A DNA stretch of 64,000 bases from Dendrobium chrysotoxum. Taxonomy: Eukaryota; Streptophyta; Magnoliopsida; Asparagales; Orchidaceae. Positions 12,447 to 24,315 of the stretch are shown here, one piece after another (the stretch's first letter is position 1; each line of letters starts with the position of its first letter). Where the stretch lies: contig CM034305.1 of the NCBI GenBank assembly GCA_019925795.1, positions 95,764,433 to 95,828,432 of the forward strand, given 5' to 3'. A program made the position numbers and the translations under genes. Below the pieces are notes generated by a model that worked only from the letters and a program-made list of their open reading frames with translations, ran no database searches and was not told where the DNA came from.

Positions 12447-14245
12447 TGTGAAAGCCCTTAATTTTTTTATAAGAATTTTTTTAACCTGGAGCAGTCAATA
12501 ATTATTTCAAGAGTCATTATAAGTCCAAATCACAAACCGTCTTCGTCAGAACATTTATAGTATTGTGCTTTAATTACCCTATCTTTTTCATAATTTTTGG
12601 ACACTGTTGAAATTTCTTAAGAAATTTGCACTTGTCAGCACAAGGGTTTTTGGGATCGTAAGGTGTTTGTTTTGCAAACCGATTTCATCAGAATTTTCTA
12701 AATAAAATAAGCTAATTTATGTATATTTTTTGTAATTTTTGAATTCCCGTGTTTGAAGATATAAGAATTTAGATTAAATTAATATTTTAATATTAAATAA
12801 TTATAATAATTAATATTTTAAAATAATATCTAAATCCACTATGTTTATTAAATGATTACTTTTCATTTCCATAACCTAAATCATCAACAGAGAGCATTTT
12901 TGGAAATTAGGGAAAAAAGAAAGGAGAGATAAAGGAGAAAATCCGATTTTGGGCGACTTCGGGCCATTTTCATCTGTCGGCCCAGTTGGAAAACATGTTC
13001 TTCTTGAGGTAAATCACATTATGCCCATCCCAATTTTCAAAAATGCACAATTTTTAGTAAATTTTTTGATTAAAATTATGTATCCGTTAGCGAAAAACGA
13101 GAATAACTTTGCACAAGTAAAATTTTCACTGCATAAATTTATATATGTTATAGAGATTACAATAATGCACATTTTGAAAATTTTCTGAAAATTTTACGAT
13201 GAAGGTTTTGAAATTTGTGGGATTTTTTTGAATAAAAATTTATCTAGATGTTGAAAAATAGTGTAGTACAATAAAAGTCAAAACATTATTTTACACAATC
13301 CTTGATAATTTGATAATTTTCTGAAAATATGCATTTTTGCCTAGTAGGATTTTCTGTTGTCTACCGTTATACAACAATGTGTAATTTTGATACATGTTCA
13401 ATTACTCTTTAATTGTTATAATGTGATGATATATGTGCATATGTGATGAAATTATATCTATTGGAGCCATAAGAAGCTAGAATCCTCTAAGATTCTGTCT
13501 GTGTCAAGGAATTGCTGGGAGTTATAAGGGACCAGAATCTTTTGATATTTTGTATGAGACAGAGATATGTGATATGTTATGGTGTTATAAGCACAAACAA
13601 AAAAAGTCATAAGTGACCCGAATCCTTTGAGGTTTTATCTGGGTCCAAAAAATGTGATATGAACTACTCTGTGATATGAATTTTAATTAATTTATTTGTT
13701 TAGTATTGTTATTTAAATCGGGAAATAATTATTATATATTTATTACATCTCTCAGTATAATGATTTATTTAAACTGCATTTAACTGCTTTTAAATATTCA
13801 GCAAGATATTTGAGGAAAGAATATTTAAAATTTAGATTAGTTTATGCGGCTTACTAAGCTATTGTAGCTCACTGTGATTTTGCTTCTAGTTTTCAGGATC
13901 TAGGAAGGGGAAGAATATTGTAGACTAGCAGTTCAGAATCAGATCTGAGATCATAGGTATTTTGCTATTTTGATTTTTTTACAGTCATGGCTAGTTAAAT
14001 TTTCAGTTCTGTAGCTCTTGCCTGTAGCCATATACTTTAGTGTAGATATTTATTCTGATGAAATGAAAGAAACTTGGTGGATGCGTTTATTTTCAGTATT
14101 TAGATATTTTAGTAGCTCTGTAATTTGTAGTTTATTTTAATGAATATTGGTAGAAAATTTGAATTAATTCCAAAACTAGATCTTAGGAATTGCCTGTCAC
14201 AGCTCAACACGATAGGACTTGTTCTGGTCAGGCTGGGTTGTGACA
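12447..14245 (+). mobile_element. Solo LTR, chromovirus type
   Basis: It starts TGTGAAAGCCC and ends GGGTTGTGACA. It is flanked by CTTGT (12442-12446) and CTTGC (14246-14250), a 5-bp duplication with one change. Length is 1799 bp. No internal domain is attached. The arm sequence of the large inverted repeat continues on both sides, so it is a later insertion. Confidence 0.75.
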
Positions 14246-15185
14246 CTTGCAGCATATCTTCTATCATTGCTTGCGGGCAAATCAATATGCTCATATGTAT
14301 GTTAATATGGGCTGCCCGATGAGCTGCATTCATCATTAATTCTCCTATGCATGTTGGTTGGTAAGTTGTTGCATTCGCTTGTGTATCGACTTTCAGTATT
14401 TATCGGAAACTAGTATTTTTATTGCAAAACTGATATGAGTGTTACACATCAACCGTCATTATTTGTCGGTGAAATATTTGCTAAGGACTTTGTATATTTG
14501 CTTGCAATCAAGCTACACATTCCTTTCAATTTTCATTGCTTGCGGAGTTCACTGTGCTAGTTTGTATGTTGGTATTGATTGTCAAGATGTTATTGCATTC
14601 ATTGCACATCTTTGTATCCATTGAAAAAAATTTCAAATCACCCAATTGTATGATTGAGATAAACATTGTGAACTAGTTGCTATAAATTGCATGAAAGTTA
14701 TCCATTGAAGGCATCAAATCATAGCATGAAATCAGGTTGTGTTCGTTACAATTTCCTTATTACTTGTAACTGAGTGGTGTTTGCAAGTCCTTTGTCCACC
14801 ATAAGTCCTATATTCATTTATTTGCATTTAATTGGAATTTTTGTTGTCGTGCAAATTATAACTCCGTTTTAAGCATTATGTTCGATTCCCTATGGTTCAA
14901 TAATTTGCAAGTTCAATCCCCTATCATTTGTTCAAGTTTTGTGCATCGTCAGTTTGAATTTTGGCCACCCCCCGACGTCTCCTCTGTTTAGGAAAATTTT
15001 GAGGAGCTAGGCATTTCCACCACGCTAAAAAAAATGTGTATGGTAGGTGTCGGGTGACACTGCGGTAGATATTTTTTATCCCACCACGCTACGAAAAGAG
15101 TATATGAGCCTTCGAGGCACCTGTGCGAAAAATTTGTAATTTTTCCCTATATGTATAGAAACATGTGCACGAATACTTAGGAGTG

Positions 15186-16039
15186 TGATGCAAGCAAAAA
15201 TTAGAAAAAGCCCCTAATTTTTGCAAGCAAAAAACAAAGACTTCCTAGGATATAGAAAATAATAAAAAACTAGACAAAATACAATTTTTATATTATAAAA
15301 GACAACTCTTACAAACGACGCTTACAATCATAAAAGAAAAATTACTAAACTTGCATTCCATCCATCAAGAAGAAAGATATAGATGAGGTGAACACTTGCG
15401 GATAGAAGGAGGTAAGAAGGAGACACGAAGTATAGCTCGCAAGCTATAGAGAAGAGAAGAGAAGAGAAAGGGGGACATAGCTCGCAAGCTATTCCACAGA
15501 AAAACCCTCAGGTTTTCTTCCAAAAATTAGCCACATAACTCTCTTTTTTCTATTACAAAACACCTAATATTTATAGGAGAAAAAAGGGCAGTCAAACAGC
15601 CACAAAATAACTTAATTAACTTAATTAAAAAAAAGGTAATGAAAGGCCAAGGGGCTGTCCAAAAACAGCACCCAAAAAGCCACACAAGAACCATGAAAAC
15701 AGCCACGGGACAGCCAGCGAAATAGGGGAAACCAAAGGGCCAGGACAGCAGTTGAAAGGCCCCTAAATTTCAGCCAAATACATCCACGTACAGCATACCA
15801 GGAGGCGGAACCAGCAGGAACCAAAGAGGCAGCACAAGGGAAAGCAGCCAAGGAAGGAACCGAAGAGGCAATACAGAGAACCGGGACAACAGCCAGGGAA
15901 GAAACTAAAAAGCCAGCACAGGAAACCGGGAAGAAGCAGCCACGGGAAAGCAGCCAGGGGAAGAAACTGAAGGGCCAAGGGAAGGAGAAAGAGCATAGAA
16001 AATAATTTTGTTTTGACCCCCTCCCCCTTGCCTACATCA
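15186..16039 (-). mobile_element. Solo LTR of the TGATG...CATCA short-element family
   Basis: In plus coordinates it begins TGATGCAAGC and ends CTACATCA. Perfect 5-bp duplications GAGTG lie at 15181-15185 and 16040-16044. In its sense (minus) orientation it starts TGATGTAGGCAAGGGGG and ends TTTTTGCTTGCATCA, as does the complete element at 26038-28359. It carries two TGCG-loop hairpins (centres near 15440 and 15485) and a hairpin at its U5 end (15194-15204 paired with 15214-15224). Confidence 0.9.
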
Positions 16040-16044
16040 GAGTG

Positions 16045-16296
16045 TCCCTAATGTTAAGAAAAGCGTGTACAGGACCTACCAACCTCGCAGCAAGCGTTGC
16101 ATCAAGCTCCCTCCCCCACCACGCTAAGAAAAGCATAAACAGGAATTCCGCTCGTTGTGCCACAAGCACAGAAAATAGGATTTGGGTTTTTTTAGTTTTG
16201 AGAACATTATACCTTCGCGAGCGAAGTGGTGACAGTGATGTTGAGGCGAAGGCAACGACGAATGCATGAAACTTTTTTGTTTCCCTCTTCGTCTTC

Positions 16297-16328
<32 letters not shown>

Positions 16329-17568
16329 GATAATTGTTAGTGGTTCAAGTGAGAGATGGTTGTTGCTGTGTGTGAAGAAGTTTGAGTGAGTGGAGGTGAT
16401 TTTAAGTGGGCTGTTGAGAAGATGGGTTGATTTGGTTGGAACAACAAGGGATATTTTGAGTGGAGATTAGTAGTTTAAAGGTGTTTGGTTAAGTGTGAGG
16501 AGGAGTAGGAAGTTTTGGCCCTTGCAGGAGAGGGAATGGAGGAGGCTCGGCAAGGAGGAGTATGTTTTGGCAGTTGTTGGATGACTAAAACGAAGGAAGA
16601 ATGTGGGTTTAGGTCGCATGAATGAACGAAACGAACAAAGCAAGGGGGATTTAGATTGGCAGTAGTGAGATCGGGGTCGCAGACAGGAAGGCTGGACGGT
16701 GTTGGCGTTAGGTAAGGTTGTCGAACAAGCTGGGAATCGCAGCTTGAGGTGGAAGTGTGAACAAAAAGGGTAGTTGTTCGAATGGGATCGACAAGTCGGC
16801 ACAGCTGAGCCGGATGTCATATGTGGAGTTCAGCAGGTAGAGGGCTGTGGAAATCGGGAGTGAGGGGGATGACAGGTGGAGTTCGGCTAGAGGTGGATAG
16901 GGAGGGGTTAGCTACTGCAGGAATCAAAGTCTAGTTTTTCGATCAGAGCAGAAAAGGATGCAGCTAGCTGTGGGTCGTCCTGCTCTGGTGTGAGGAACAG
17001 GTCTGGCAACGACATCGGGTAGGTAGACGACTTATGGAGTTCGGTACAGTGAAGGATCGGGACTGGGCCAGACGGAATTGGGTTGGGAGGTCGTACCTAG
17101 ATCGGGAGGCTGAAATCGATGAAAGCTACTGCTTGCGAACGGGATCGGGATTGGAGATCCACAGCAAGTGGTGTTTGGCTATGATGAAGAGGAGTGTCAT
17201 TTGACTGCGACGTCATTTGGGCAATGTCGCGCGTCATTTTCAGGTGCCAGTTGTCGATTTTGCCCGATTTGACTACGAGGGGCTCCCTCTTGAGTAAATT
17301 CGATGCTCTGATCGTAACGGTGCAGTCCATTCGACGATCGAAAGTCATTTGACCACTTAAGTGATGAGTCGCGTCTGTCGACCATCACTTGCGTCGTCGA
17401 TCATCTCTTTTTCCACCTTCACTAGCACGGATTTGACACATGTGTGGAGGTCAACATGGAGTTCATTTCATAATTTTAATTTTTATGATTGTTGTTTAAT
17501 AGTAAAATATTATGTTATATTTATTCTATCATGGAGATGTTAAGTCAAACAAGTATGGACATTTGAGA
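16045..17568. other. End of repeat arm, then unassigned sequence
   Basis: 16045-16275 completes the right arm of the inverted repeat. A (TA)n(CA)n microsatellite lies at 16297-16328. The rest (16330-17568) is G-rich on the plus strand, with a 117-codon open frame on the minus strand at 16467-16820 that I do not recognise and that has no conserved motif. I see no gene here. 17569-17573 (GCTCG) is the left target duplication of the next element. Confidence 0.4.
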
Positions 17569-17573
17569 GCTCG

Positions 17574-19310
17574 TGATGTAGGACTACATGTATAGGCAAA
17601 TGCAATTGATTTGAAAATTACACATACATAAACAGAGCTTTGAAATTTATCAACTTCTCTCGTTTTTAGCAAAGATTTAATCCAACAAGATAGTGATTAA
17701 GATCAGGTAATCAAGTACATAATAATATTAGGATCACACAATAATCAAATCAATCATACCATACTAATGTGAGGCTTCCAAAGAGAATCCCTAAATTAAC
17801 AATTAGAATAGTCACTATAAAAGATCCACTCACACATACTCTCAATATGGGTTAAGCGGATAAGTTTTCATAATTAAACAATGTCATGATTGACAAAGAA
17901 ATGAAGATATAGGGTTAGGGAGAAAATTTACCATTCTCGTGTTCATAGTGCTTGTTCCACCATTTCCTAAACAGGTCGTCGAGTTGTTGGGATTACTCCT
18001 TGAAGCAAACAAGTCTTGTAATCGATAATAAGTTTAGGCTTCGTGATGGAGGTAAGGGGTGGAGTGTACTTGACCAGGGGAAGAGGGTTCACGTCTTCCT
18101 TTCTCAAGAGAAAGATCAAGTTATGATGAATATTTTAGGAGGGGGTGGCGTTGTGGCCGGCCATCAAAGGGAGGGAGGAAGCATGAGTTATAATTTCAGA
18201 TTTAGAGGATATATTATAGCAGGGACAATAATTAGGGAATCTGGAAATAATTCCAGCAATTAGCAAAATCTGAAATTAATTTGGGAGCAATTGATTGAAG
18301 AGAATTAATTGGAAGGAGCACTTAAGGAAAGGATGAAAGAGACAAGGAGGGAGGGGGGGGGGGGGGGGGGGGGGGCTAGCAATGATTGGGGAGATGGATT
18401 GATGATTTAATAGAGTTGTCAATCATAGCTTCCTAATTAAGGAAAAAGGATTTATAACAAATCTCCAAATTTGAAATTAATTTGGAGTAATTGATTGAGG
18501 AGAATTAATTGGAAGGATCAAAAAGGAAAAGAGGGGAGAGAGAGGGATGGCGGCTAGCTTGAGTGGGGGGAGTTGATTTGGGGAGTTAAAAGACTTGCCA
18601 AACATAGAATATTAATTAAGGAATGAGGAATTATGGCAAATCTTCTACTTAAATCCAAATTGGCATGATTGAGGGACTTTCCTAACATAACTCATCTTAT
18701 TTTAAGAAAGAAATTCAAATTCAAATGAATTAAAATCTGAATTTAAGAATTTCCTAATTTAAGATGCGTCAAATATGGAAAGTATTGATTACTTGATTTG
18801 AAATTTTAGAGGCAATGGAAAAGAGGGGGATGGCCGGCGGATAGGAGGGGAAGGGGCCAGTGGTTAGGGCGGGGCTCGGCCAACGGGGAAGGGAAAGGTT
18901 GCCGGAGGTTTAGGAAGGGGGCAGGAGGGGGGTGGGAGTTGGCCGAGGGATGGGTTGTTTAATGGCCAGCGGCTAGAGGAAGGCGTGGGCCGGCAGCTAG
19001 GGGAAAATAGCAAGACGAGCTTGAGGTGGAGATAAACCACGAGCCCGGACGCTTCTTGCGGCTGATGGGTAGTGCTTTGCCCTCACCAAGGGACTTCAAA
19101 CTCTCACAAGAGCTCTCACAACTCTCTAAGAAACAAAGTGCAGAAACTTTTTTATCATCATAATCATCATCCTCTCCAAAGAGGGAGAGTGGTCTATAAA
19201 TAGACAAAATACAATAACATATCCAATGACAAAAGTGCCCCCTAGTGTCACATAAGCCTACTCCCTCAAGTGAGGGTAAAAACGGTAAAGATACATAATA
19301 AAATCAAATA
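17574..19310 (-). repeat. 3' LTR of the Ty3/gypsy element
   Basis: This aligns with 24319-24728 plus 28952-30200 almost throughout. Relative to the other LTR its inner end is lost: similarity stops near 19303-19312, and the expected terminal CCTCATCA and polypurine tract are missing. A run of 23 G at 18353-18375 replaces a short G tract in the other copy (near 29320). Confidence 0.85.
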
Positions 19311-19349
19311 TAGCCGTGGGGAGTTAGGAATCCCAGTCTCTAACGTACT

Positions 19350-20033
19350 CACCTACTAAGGACCTCAACAAGTTTCTCAAACTCCTATTGACCACTTTAG
19401 TTTGTCCATCTGTCTAAGAATGAAAGACTGTGAAAAACTGTAATTTGGTGCCCATTTTCATCCATAGAGTCTTCTAGAAGTAACTTGTGAATTTAACATC
19501 CCTATCAGATACAATGGTCTTGGGTAAACCATGTAATCTGACAACCTCGTTAAAATATAGCTTGGCAATAGGGGAGGCATCGGATGTTTTGGAGTAGGAA
19601 ATGTGCTATCTTAGAGAAGCGGTCAACTACGATACATATATCATCATTGATTCGAAAAGTCTTGGGCAGGCCAAGAACGAAATCCATGCTGACATCCTGC
19701 AATGGAAAACTGGGAACTGGTAAAGGGGTGTAGAGACCTGTGTTCTACTTTTGTTGTTTGGCCAGTTGACAAGTGTGGCACCTACTGACCATTTTACCCA
19801 CATCTTTCTTTAGGCTAGGCCAAAAGAATTAGTACTCTACAGCTTCGATAGTCTTATCATGACTGAAGTGTCCTGCGAGGCCTCCGGCATGAAGTTCCCA
19901 AATGAGGAATTCTCTAAGGGAAGTGCTTGGAATGCAAAGCTTCTGAGCTTTGAATAGGTATCCGTCTTCAAGGAGAAAATCATCCACTAGGCGTATGCTG
20001 CCTGTGAACAAAAGGGAATAGACCTTCTTGAAG
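19350..20033 (-). pseudogene. Integrase remnant of the Ty3/gypsy element
   Basis: Minus-strand translation gives integrase pieces. They include the zinc-binding region end (HAGGLAGHFSHDKTIEAVEY, then a CHTCQLAKQ segment near 19770), the core with SMDFVLGLPK, LHGLPKTIVSDRDVKF and a degraded TDGQT motif near 19400. Several stops interrupt it. The C-terminal part after RSLRNLLRSL is deleted up to the LTR. Confidence 0.85.
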
Positions 20034-20038
20034 TCGGG

Positions 20039-20962
20039 TGATGCAAGCAAAAAAATTAGGAGGCCCCTAATTTTTTTGCTAGAAAAAACATATGCGTACT
20101 AGGATAGAAAATGACACAAAATACCCAAAATAGACAAAAATATATCTAAACAAAATATAACTTTTATAAAGACAACTCTTACAAACTTATGACATAAAAA
20201 CAAACACCTAAACTTACTTTTCAATTTATCAAGACGAAAGATACAGGAGGGGTGGAACTTGCGTAGAGAAGAAAGAGGTTAGAAGCCCGAGAAGAAAGAT
20301 AGAAGAGAGGACAAGCTCGCAAGCTTTCCTAGAAGGGAGGGAGAGGAGGCATAGCTCGCAAGCTATCCTAAGGAAACCCGCAGGTTCTTATATTTTTCCA
20401 AAAATCAGTCACATAACACTTATTACATTCACAAATCAGCCCCTATTTATAGGATAAAAGGGGAAACTAAACAGCCACAAAAACTCTAATTAAACCTAAT
20501 TAGAATAGGGAAATAGAAGGGCAATAGCCACCATACAGCAGCCCCAATTTGATACAGGAAACAAGAAGGCAAAACCACGGGTAGCCAGCCAGCAAAGCCA
20601 CGAGAAGCCAGCCCGTCAGCCACGGGAAAACCACCCAGGTAAGAACCCGAAAGGCCACACAGGAACCAGAGCAAAAAGGGCACAGAAATCACCCAGCAAT
20701 TCACGGGAACAGCAAAAGCCCAGAGAAAACTGAGGGGTCAGCAAAGGGGAAGGGGAAGGGTCAATTTCCACAATAATGAGCTTCCACTAATTTTAAATAA
20801 ATGAGCTAAACTTCAGCTCATAACATTAATGAGCTAACACCAAGTAAAATCCTCATTTTAAGCTCAAAACCAAGCAGCCCAAAGCCCAGCCAAAATCAGC
20901 AATCAGCCCAAAGGACCCCAAAAATATTATCTTGTGTTGACCCCCCCCCCTTGCCTACATCA
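20039..20962 (-). mobile_element. Solo LTR of the TGATG...CATCA short-element family, in pol
   Basis: The ends are TGATGCAAGC and CTACATCA in plus coordinates. The perfect target duplication is TCGGG at 20034-20038 and 20963-20967. Sequence and orientation match the LTR at 15186-16039. It interrupts the pol region of the gypsy element between RNase H and integrase, so it is younger than that element. It has the two TGCG-loop hairpins (20313-20326 and 20351-20366) and a 15-bp U5-end stem (20046-20060 with 20066-20080). Confidence 0.93.
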
Positions 20963-20967
20963 TCGGG

Positions 20968-22260
20968 GCACTCCAAGTAATCCTCTTTGACTTGCTCAAA
21001 CCCAATGACTTCTACCCTCATCTCAGTGGTAGTCATCATAAGACGACTAAAGGCATCGGTAGCCTTATTCTCAACTCCCGCTATGTGCCTAAGGGTATAA
21101 GTGTACTCCTGTAAGAACTCTACCCATCAGCCATGACGTGCATTCAACTTCTTCTAGGAGTTGATATAATAAAGATCCTCGTGATTTGAAAAGATAACGA
21201 ACTCTTGCGGGAGCAGGTAGTGTCGCCAATATCATAGAGACTGGATCACTGCGTAGAACTCTTTGTCATACGTGGAATAGCACTGCCGGATGTCATTCAG
21301 TTTCTCACTAAAATAGGCAACAGGGTGATCTTTCTAGGAGCACTCCTCTAATTCCGACCCCTGAAGCATCGCAGGTAACTTCGAAGACCTTGGAGAAGTC
21401 AGGAAGTCTCATCACTGGGGCTTCCACCATTCTTTATTGTAACTCCTCAAAGGCTTTGGTGGCAGCCGTGGTCCAGTGAAAATCCTCTTTCTTAAGACAA
21501 TCAGTAATAGGACAAACAATGGTGCTGAAGTTTTTAATGAATCTCCTATAGAAGGCGGCTAAGCTGTGGAAGCTGCGAACTTCCCGGATGTTTCGAGGGA
21601 CGAGCCATTCAAGTATGGCTCTCACCTTTTTGAGATCTGCAGAGACCCCTTGGACTGACATAATAAAGCCCAGAAAAATCACGCGATCAACAAGGAAGGT
21701 GCATTTCTTAGGGTTAGCATAAAATTGCTCCTTCCTTGGGACCTCACAGACCTGCCTCAAGTGGTCTAAGTGCTGACTCATTGAATGGCTATAGATAAGA
21801 ATGTCATCGAAGTAGATCACGACAAACTTACCCATGAAAGGGCGCAGCACTAGGGTTATGGCTCTCATGAACATACTCGAGGCATTACTAAACCCGAAAG
21901 GCATGACCATCCACTTGTACAGACCATCATTGGTCTTAAAGGCGATCTTCCACTCATCACCGAGTCGGATCCGGATCTGGTGGTACCCACTCTTAAGGTT
22001 AATCTTGGAGAATAGAGTGGCTCATGTCATCATATCAAGCATATCGTCTAACCTCGGAATGGGAAAATGATGTTTAACGGTGATTTTGTTGATGGCACGG
22101 CTATCAACACACATTCTCCAAGTACCAAGGGAGGGTACAACACAGGGGTTAAGGCTCTCCTTAATGTACCCCCGCTGCAGTAATTCATCCACCTGCTTCT
22201 TTAATTCAGCATGTTCCGTAGGGTTCATGCGATAGTGTGGCCGGGTTGGGAAGGGAGGCT
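20968..22260 (-). pseudogene. Reverse transcriptase and RNase H of the Ty3/gypsy element
   Basis: Minus-strand frames show the reverse transcriptase: MNPTEHAELKKQVDELLQRG and WRMCVDSRAINKITVKHHFP (22228-22080), an in-frame TGA near 22023, then LKSGYHQIRI, MPFGFSNASSMFMR and the catalytic YFDDILIYS (about 21810). RNase H follows with VFEVTCDASGVGI near 21380 and decays through many stops down to the inserted LTR at 20962. Confidence 0.92.
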
Positions 22261-22475
22261 CCAGGGGACAAAATCAATAGCATGATAAATGTCCCTTAGT
22301 GGAGGTAGTTGATCAAGGAGGTCCTCCAGGAAGACATCAGTAAAGTCGCTCAGTATGGTCTGTACCTCCTAAGGGATGGGCTCATCAGACTCAGGGGAAG
22401 TCTCACGGCCAACCAAGGCATGCAGGGGTGCGCCTTATGCTATTTCAGAATCCAGGACCTTGGCTGTCACAAGGT

Positions 22476-23060
22476 TCAACCCCTTCTTAGGCTTAACGGG
22501 ATTGGGTTTGGGGTCATCCCTAACCCTGGCTGCGTAGGCGGTAACTTGATCTTCTTGCCCGCATATTCAAACACACAGGTGTTCGAACGCCTGTAGATAT
22601 GGACATCATTATCAAAGAGCCAAGGATGCCCTAGAATGATCTGTCCCACATCTATAATTAGAACATCACACCACACATTCTCCTTATAGTCAACAAAGGA
22701 GATGGGTATAAGGCTACGTTCCTTCACCTCTAAGGCAGTGGAGTTAACCCAGGCTATCTTGTAGGGATTATAGTGAGGAACGGCAGACACATTAAGCCTA
22801 AACACCATGCTGGAGGAGACAACATTGATACAACTACCACTATCCACAATGACTTTGAAATTTTTATCATTTCTTTTAGTGTAAGTGTGAAAGATCGAGG
22901 TCCTACGCCAGTCATCAGTGGTAACATGCTGTGACAGTGCACATCTCACCACGCAGATGGAAGAGATGTCTACCCTCTGTATACAATGGACGACAACAAT
23001 ATCATCATCCTTCTCAAAGAATCCACCTTCATCGTCAAACTGGTGAATTTGGTCAGCCAC
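22476..23060 (-). pseudogene. Aspartic protease region of the Ty3/gypsy element
   Basis: A 194-codon open frame contains VIVDSGSCINVVSS, the D-S-G catalytic motif of retroviral-type aspartic proteases, and IILGHPWLFDNDV, the typical second conserved block. The N-terminal part is acidic. It is out of frame with the reverse transcriptase that follows, so the polyprotein is broken. Confidence 0.9.
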
Positions 23061-23246
23061 AGGCTCAGACTCATCCTCAGTGACTTCTTCAATAATCGTG
23101 ATCTTATAAGGATTAGAACACTGGGAAGAGATGTGCCCATACCCCTGACATCGAAAGCACTTGATCCCTGGGTGGGACCGAGGTGTATCTGGGGTTGGAG
23201 GCTTGCCTCTGAAGTCAGAACGAGGCAGAGGAGGGCCTGAAGGTTA

Positions 23247-24122
23247 TCAGCTAGTGCTCCCGGGGGTCGGTCGTGTGGCAGGGTGGTGTGAGGCCGATCC
23301 ACTAGAAGGTTTGTAGTGAGGCCTAGCATCCTGGTGTCGACCAGGGTGCTGGGAACGGGTCTCCTCAAGGTCTAAGACTAGACTGTAAGCACTCTCTAGT
23401 GTAGTGACACTCCGGGCAAACAACTCGTTGCGGAGATCCTCCCGTAACCCGGTACGAAATATGGATAGAATCTGAGCGGGGGTAGTCGAGGTCTCCCCTT
23501 TGTAGGGAATCATGTAATCGTCAAAAGCTGTAATGTAGTCTTTTACGGGTTTACTGCCCTGGGTCAACCTATTCCATTTATCAAGGAACCTAGGAAAGTA
23601 CGAGAGAGGGAGGTACTTTTGTTTGAGTTCGCGCTTCATAGAAGTTCAATCAGTGATAGCGAACTCATTGCGGGACTCCCTAAGGCTCTCTAGGTTGGCC
23701 CAATATTGGCTTGCCCTACCAGTGAGTTTCATCTCAACAAATCTAACATTTCTAGCCTCAAATATGTTATAACATTTAAAGAAACTATCAATGCCCTCGA
23801 TCCAATCTAGAAAGAGCTGGGGATCAAGAGTACCGTCAAAAGTCGGGGCATCGACCTTAATGTTTTTCAACAGAGGTATATCGGGGTCGTTATTAAGGTC
23901 GTAACCGTATTGGGGAGCTCGATAAGAGGCACGAGGGTGTCCCTCATCTGGTACAGTGTCATCCCCATATATGGAAGGAGGCCTAGAAGGTGTGTAAGGT
24001 ATAAGATGATTCCTGACTCGATCTAGTGTATCAAATCGTTCCGTCGTTTGGCGACAGAGTTCAACTATGTCAGCTTGATTTTTCCTAAGTTGTTGACTGA
24101 TCGTGCTCATTTGTCCTACCAA
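23247..24122 (-). pseudogene. Gag of the Ty3/gypsy element
   Basis: Two open frames in the same phase are separated by a single TGA at about 23644. The first (to 24122) contains FDGTLDPQLFLDWIEGIDSF and RASQYWANLE; the second begins MKRELKQKYLPLSY and contains VKDYITAFDDY and ILSIFRTGLREDLR, the retrotransposon gag core. The TGA sits where the family normally has tryptophan, so it is a simple G-to-A nonsense change. A zinc knuckle is not evident in the intact frame. Confidence 0.9.
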
Positions 24123-24303
24123 AAGGTCAAAGGTCTTGTGAATTCGTTCCGGTCCATCCTATGTCTAAGGGGCGACTCAAGACTATGTCAACAGAAAGAA
24201 AGTAATATGATAACAAAATCAAGTAAGTTGATGCGTGCACGATGCGATTTAGATGCTAAAATACGAAATAAAGAAATCCTAATAGGCACCTAAATGCAAA
24301 CAT

Positions 24304-24315
24304 GCTCTGATACCA
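24304..24315 (-). other. Primer-binding site of the Ty3/gypsy element
   Basis: The minus strand reads TGGTATCAGAGC three bases after the 5' LTR end, complementary to the 3' end of plant initiator methionine tRNA. Confidence 0.93.

Larger units (their letters stand above)
11351..16275 (+). repeat. Right arm of the large decayed inverted repeat
   Basis: This is the plus-orientation partner of 6800-9320. It is interrupted by solo LTRs at 12447-14245 and 15186-16039. Degenerate units of about 50-70 bp around GCTTGTAGGT recur at 11360-12440 and 14250-14900. The distal part at 14940-15130 and 16045-16260 has CCACCACGCTA motifs that mirror the left arm. The segment at 11450-11510 also matches 5640-5695 directly. 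There is no protein-coding signal. Confidence 0.65.
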
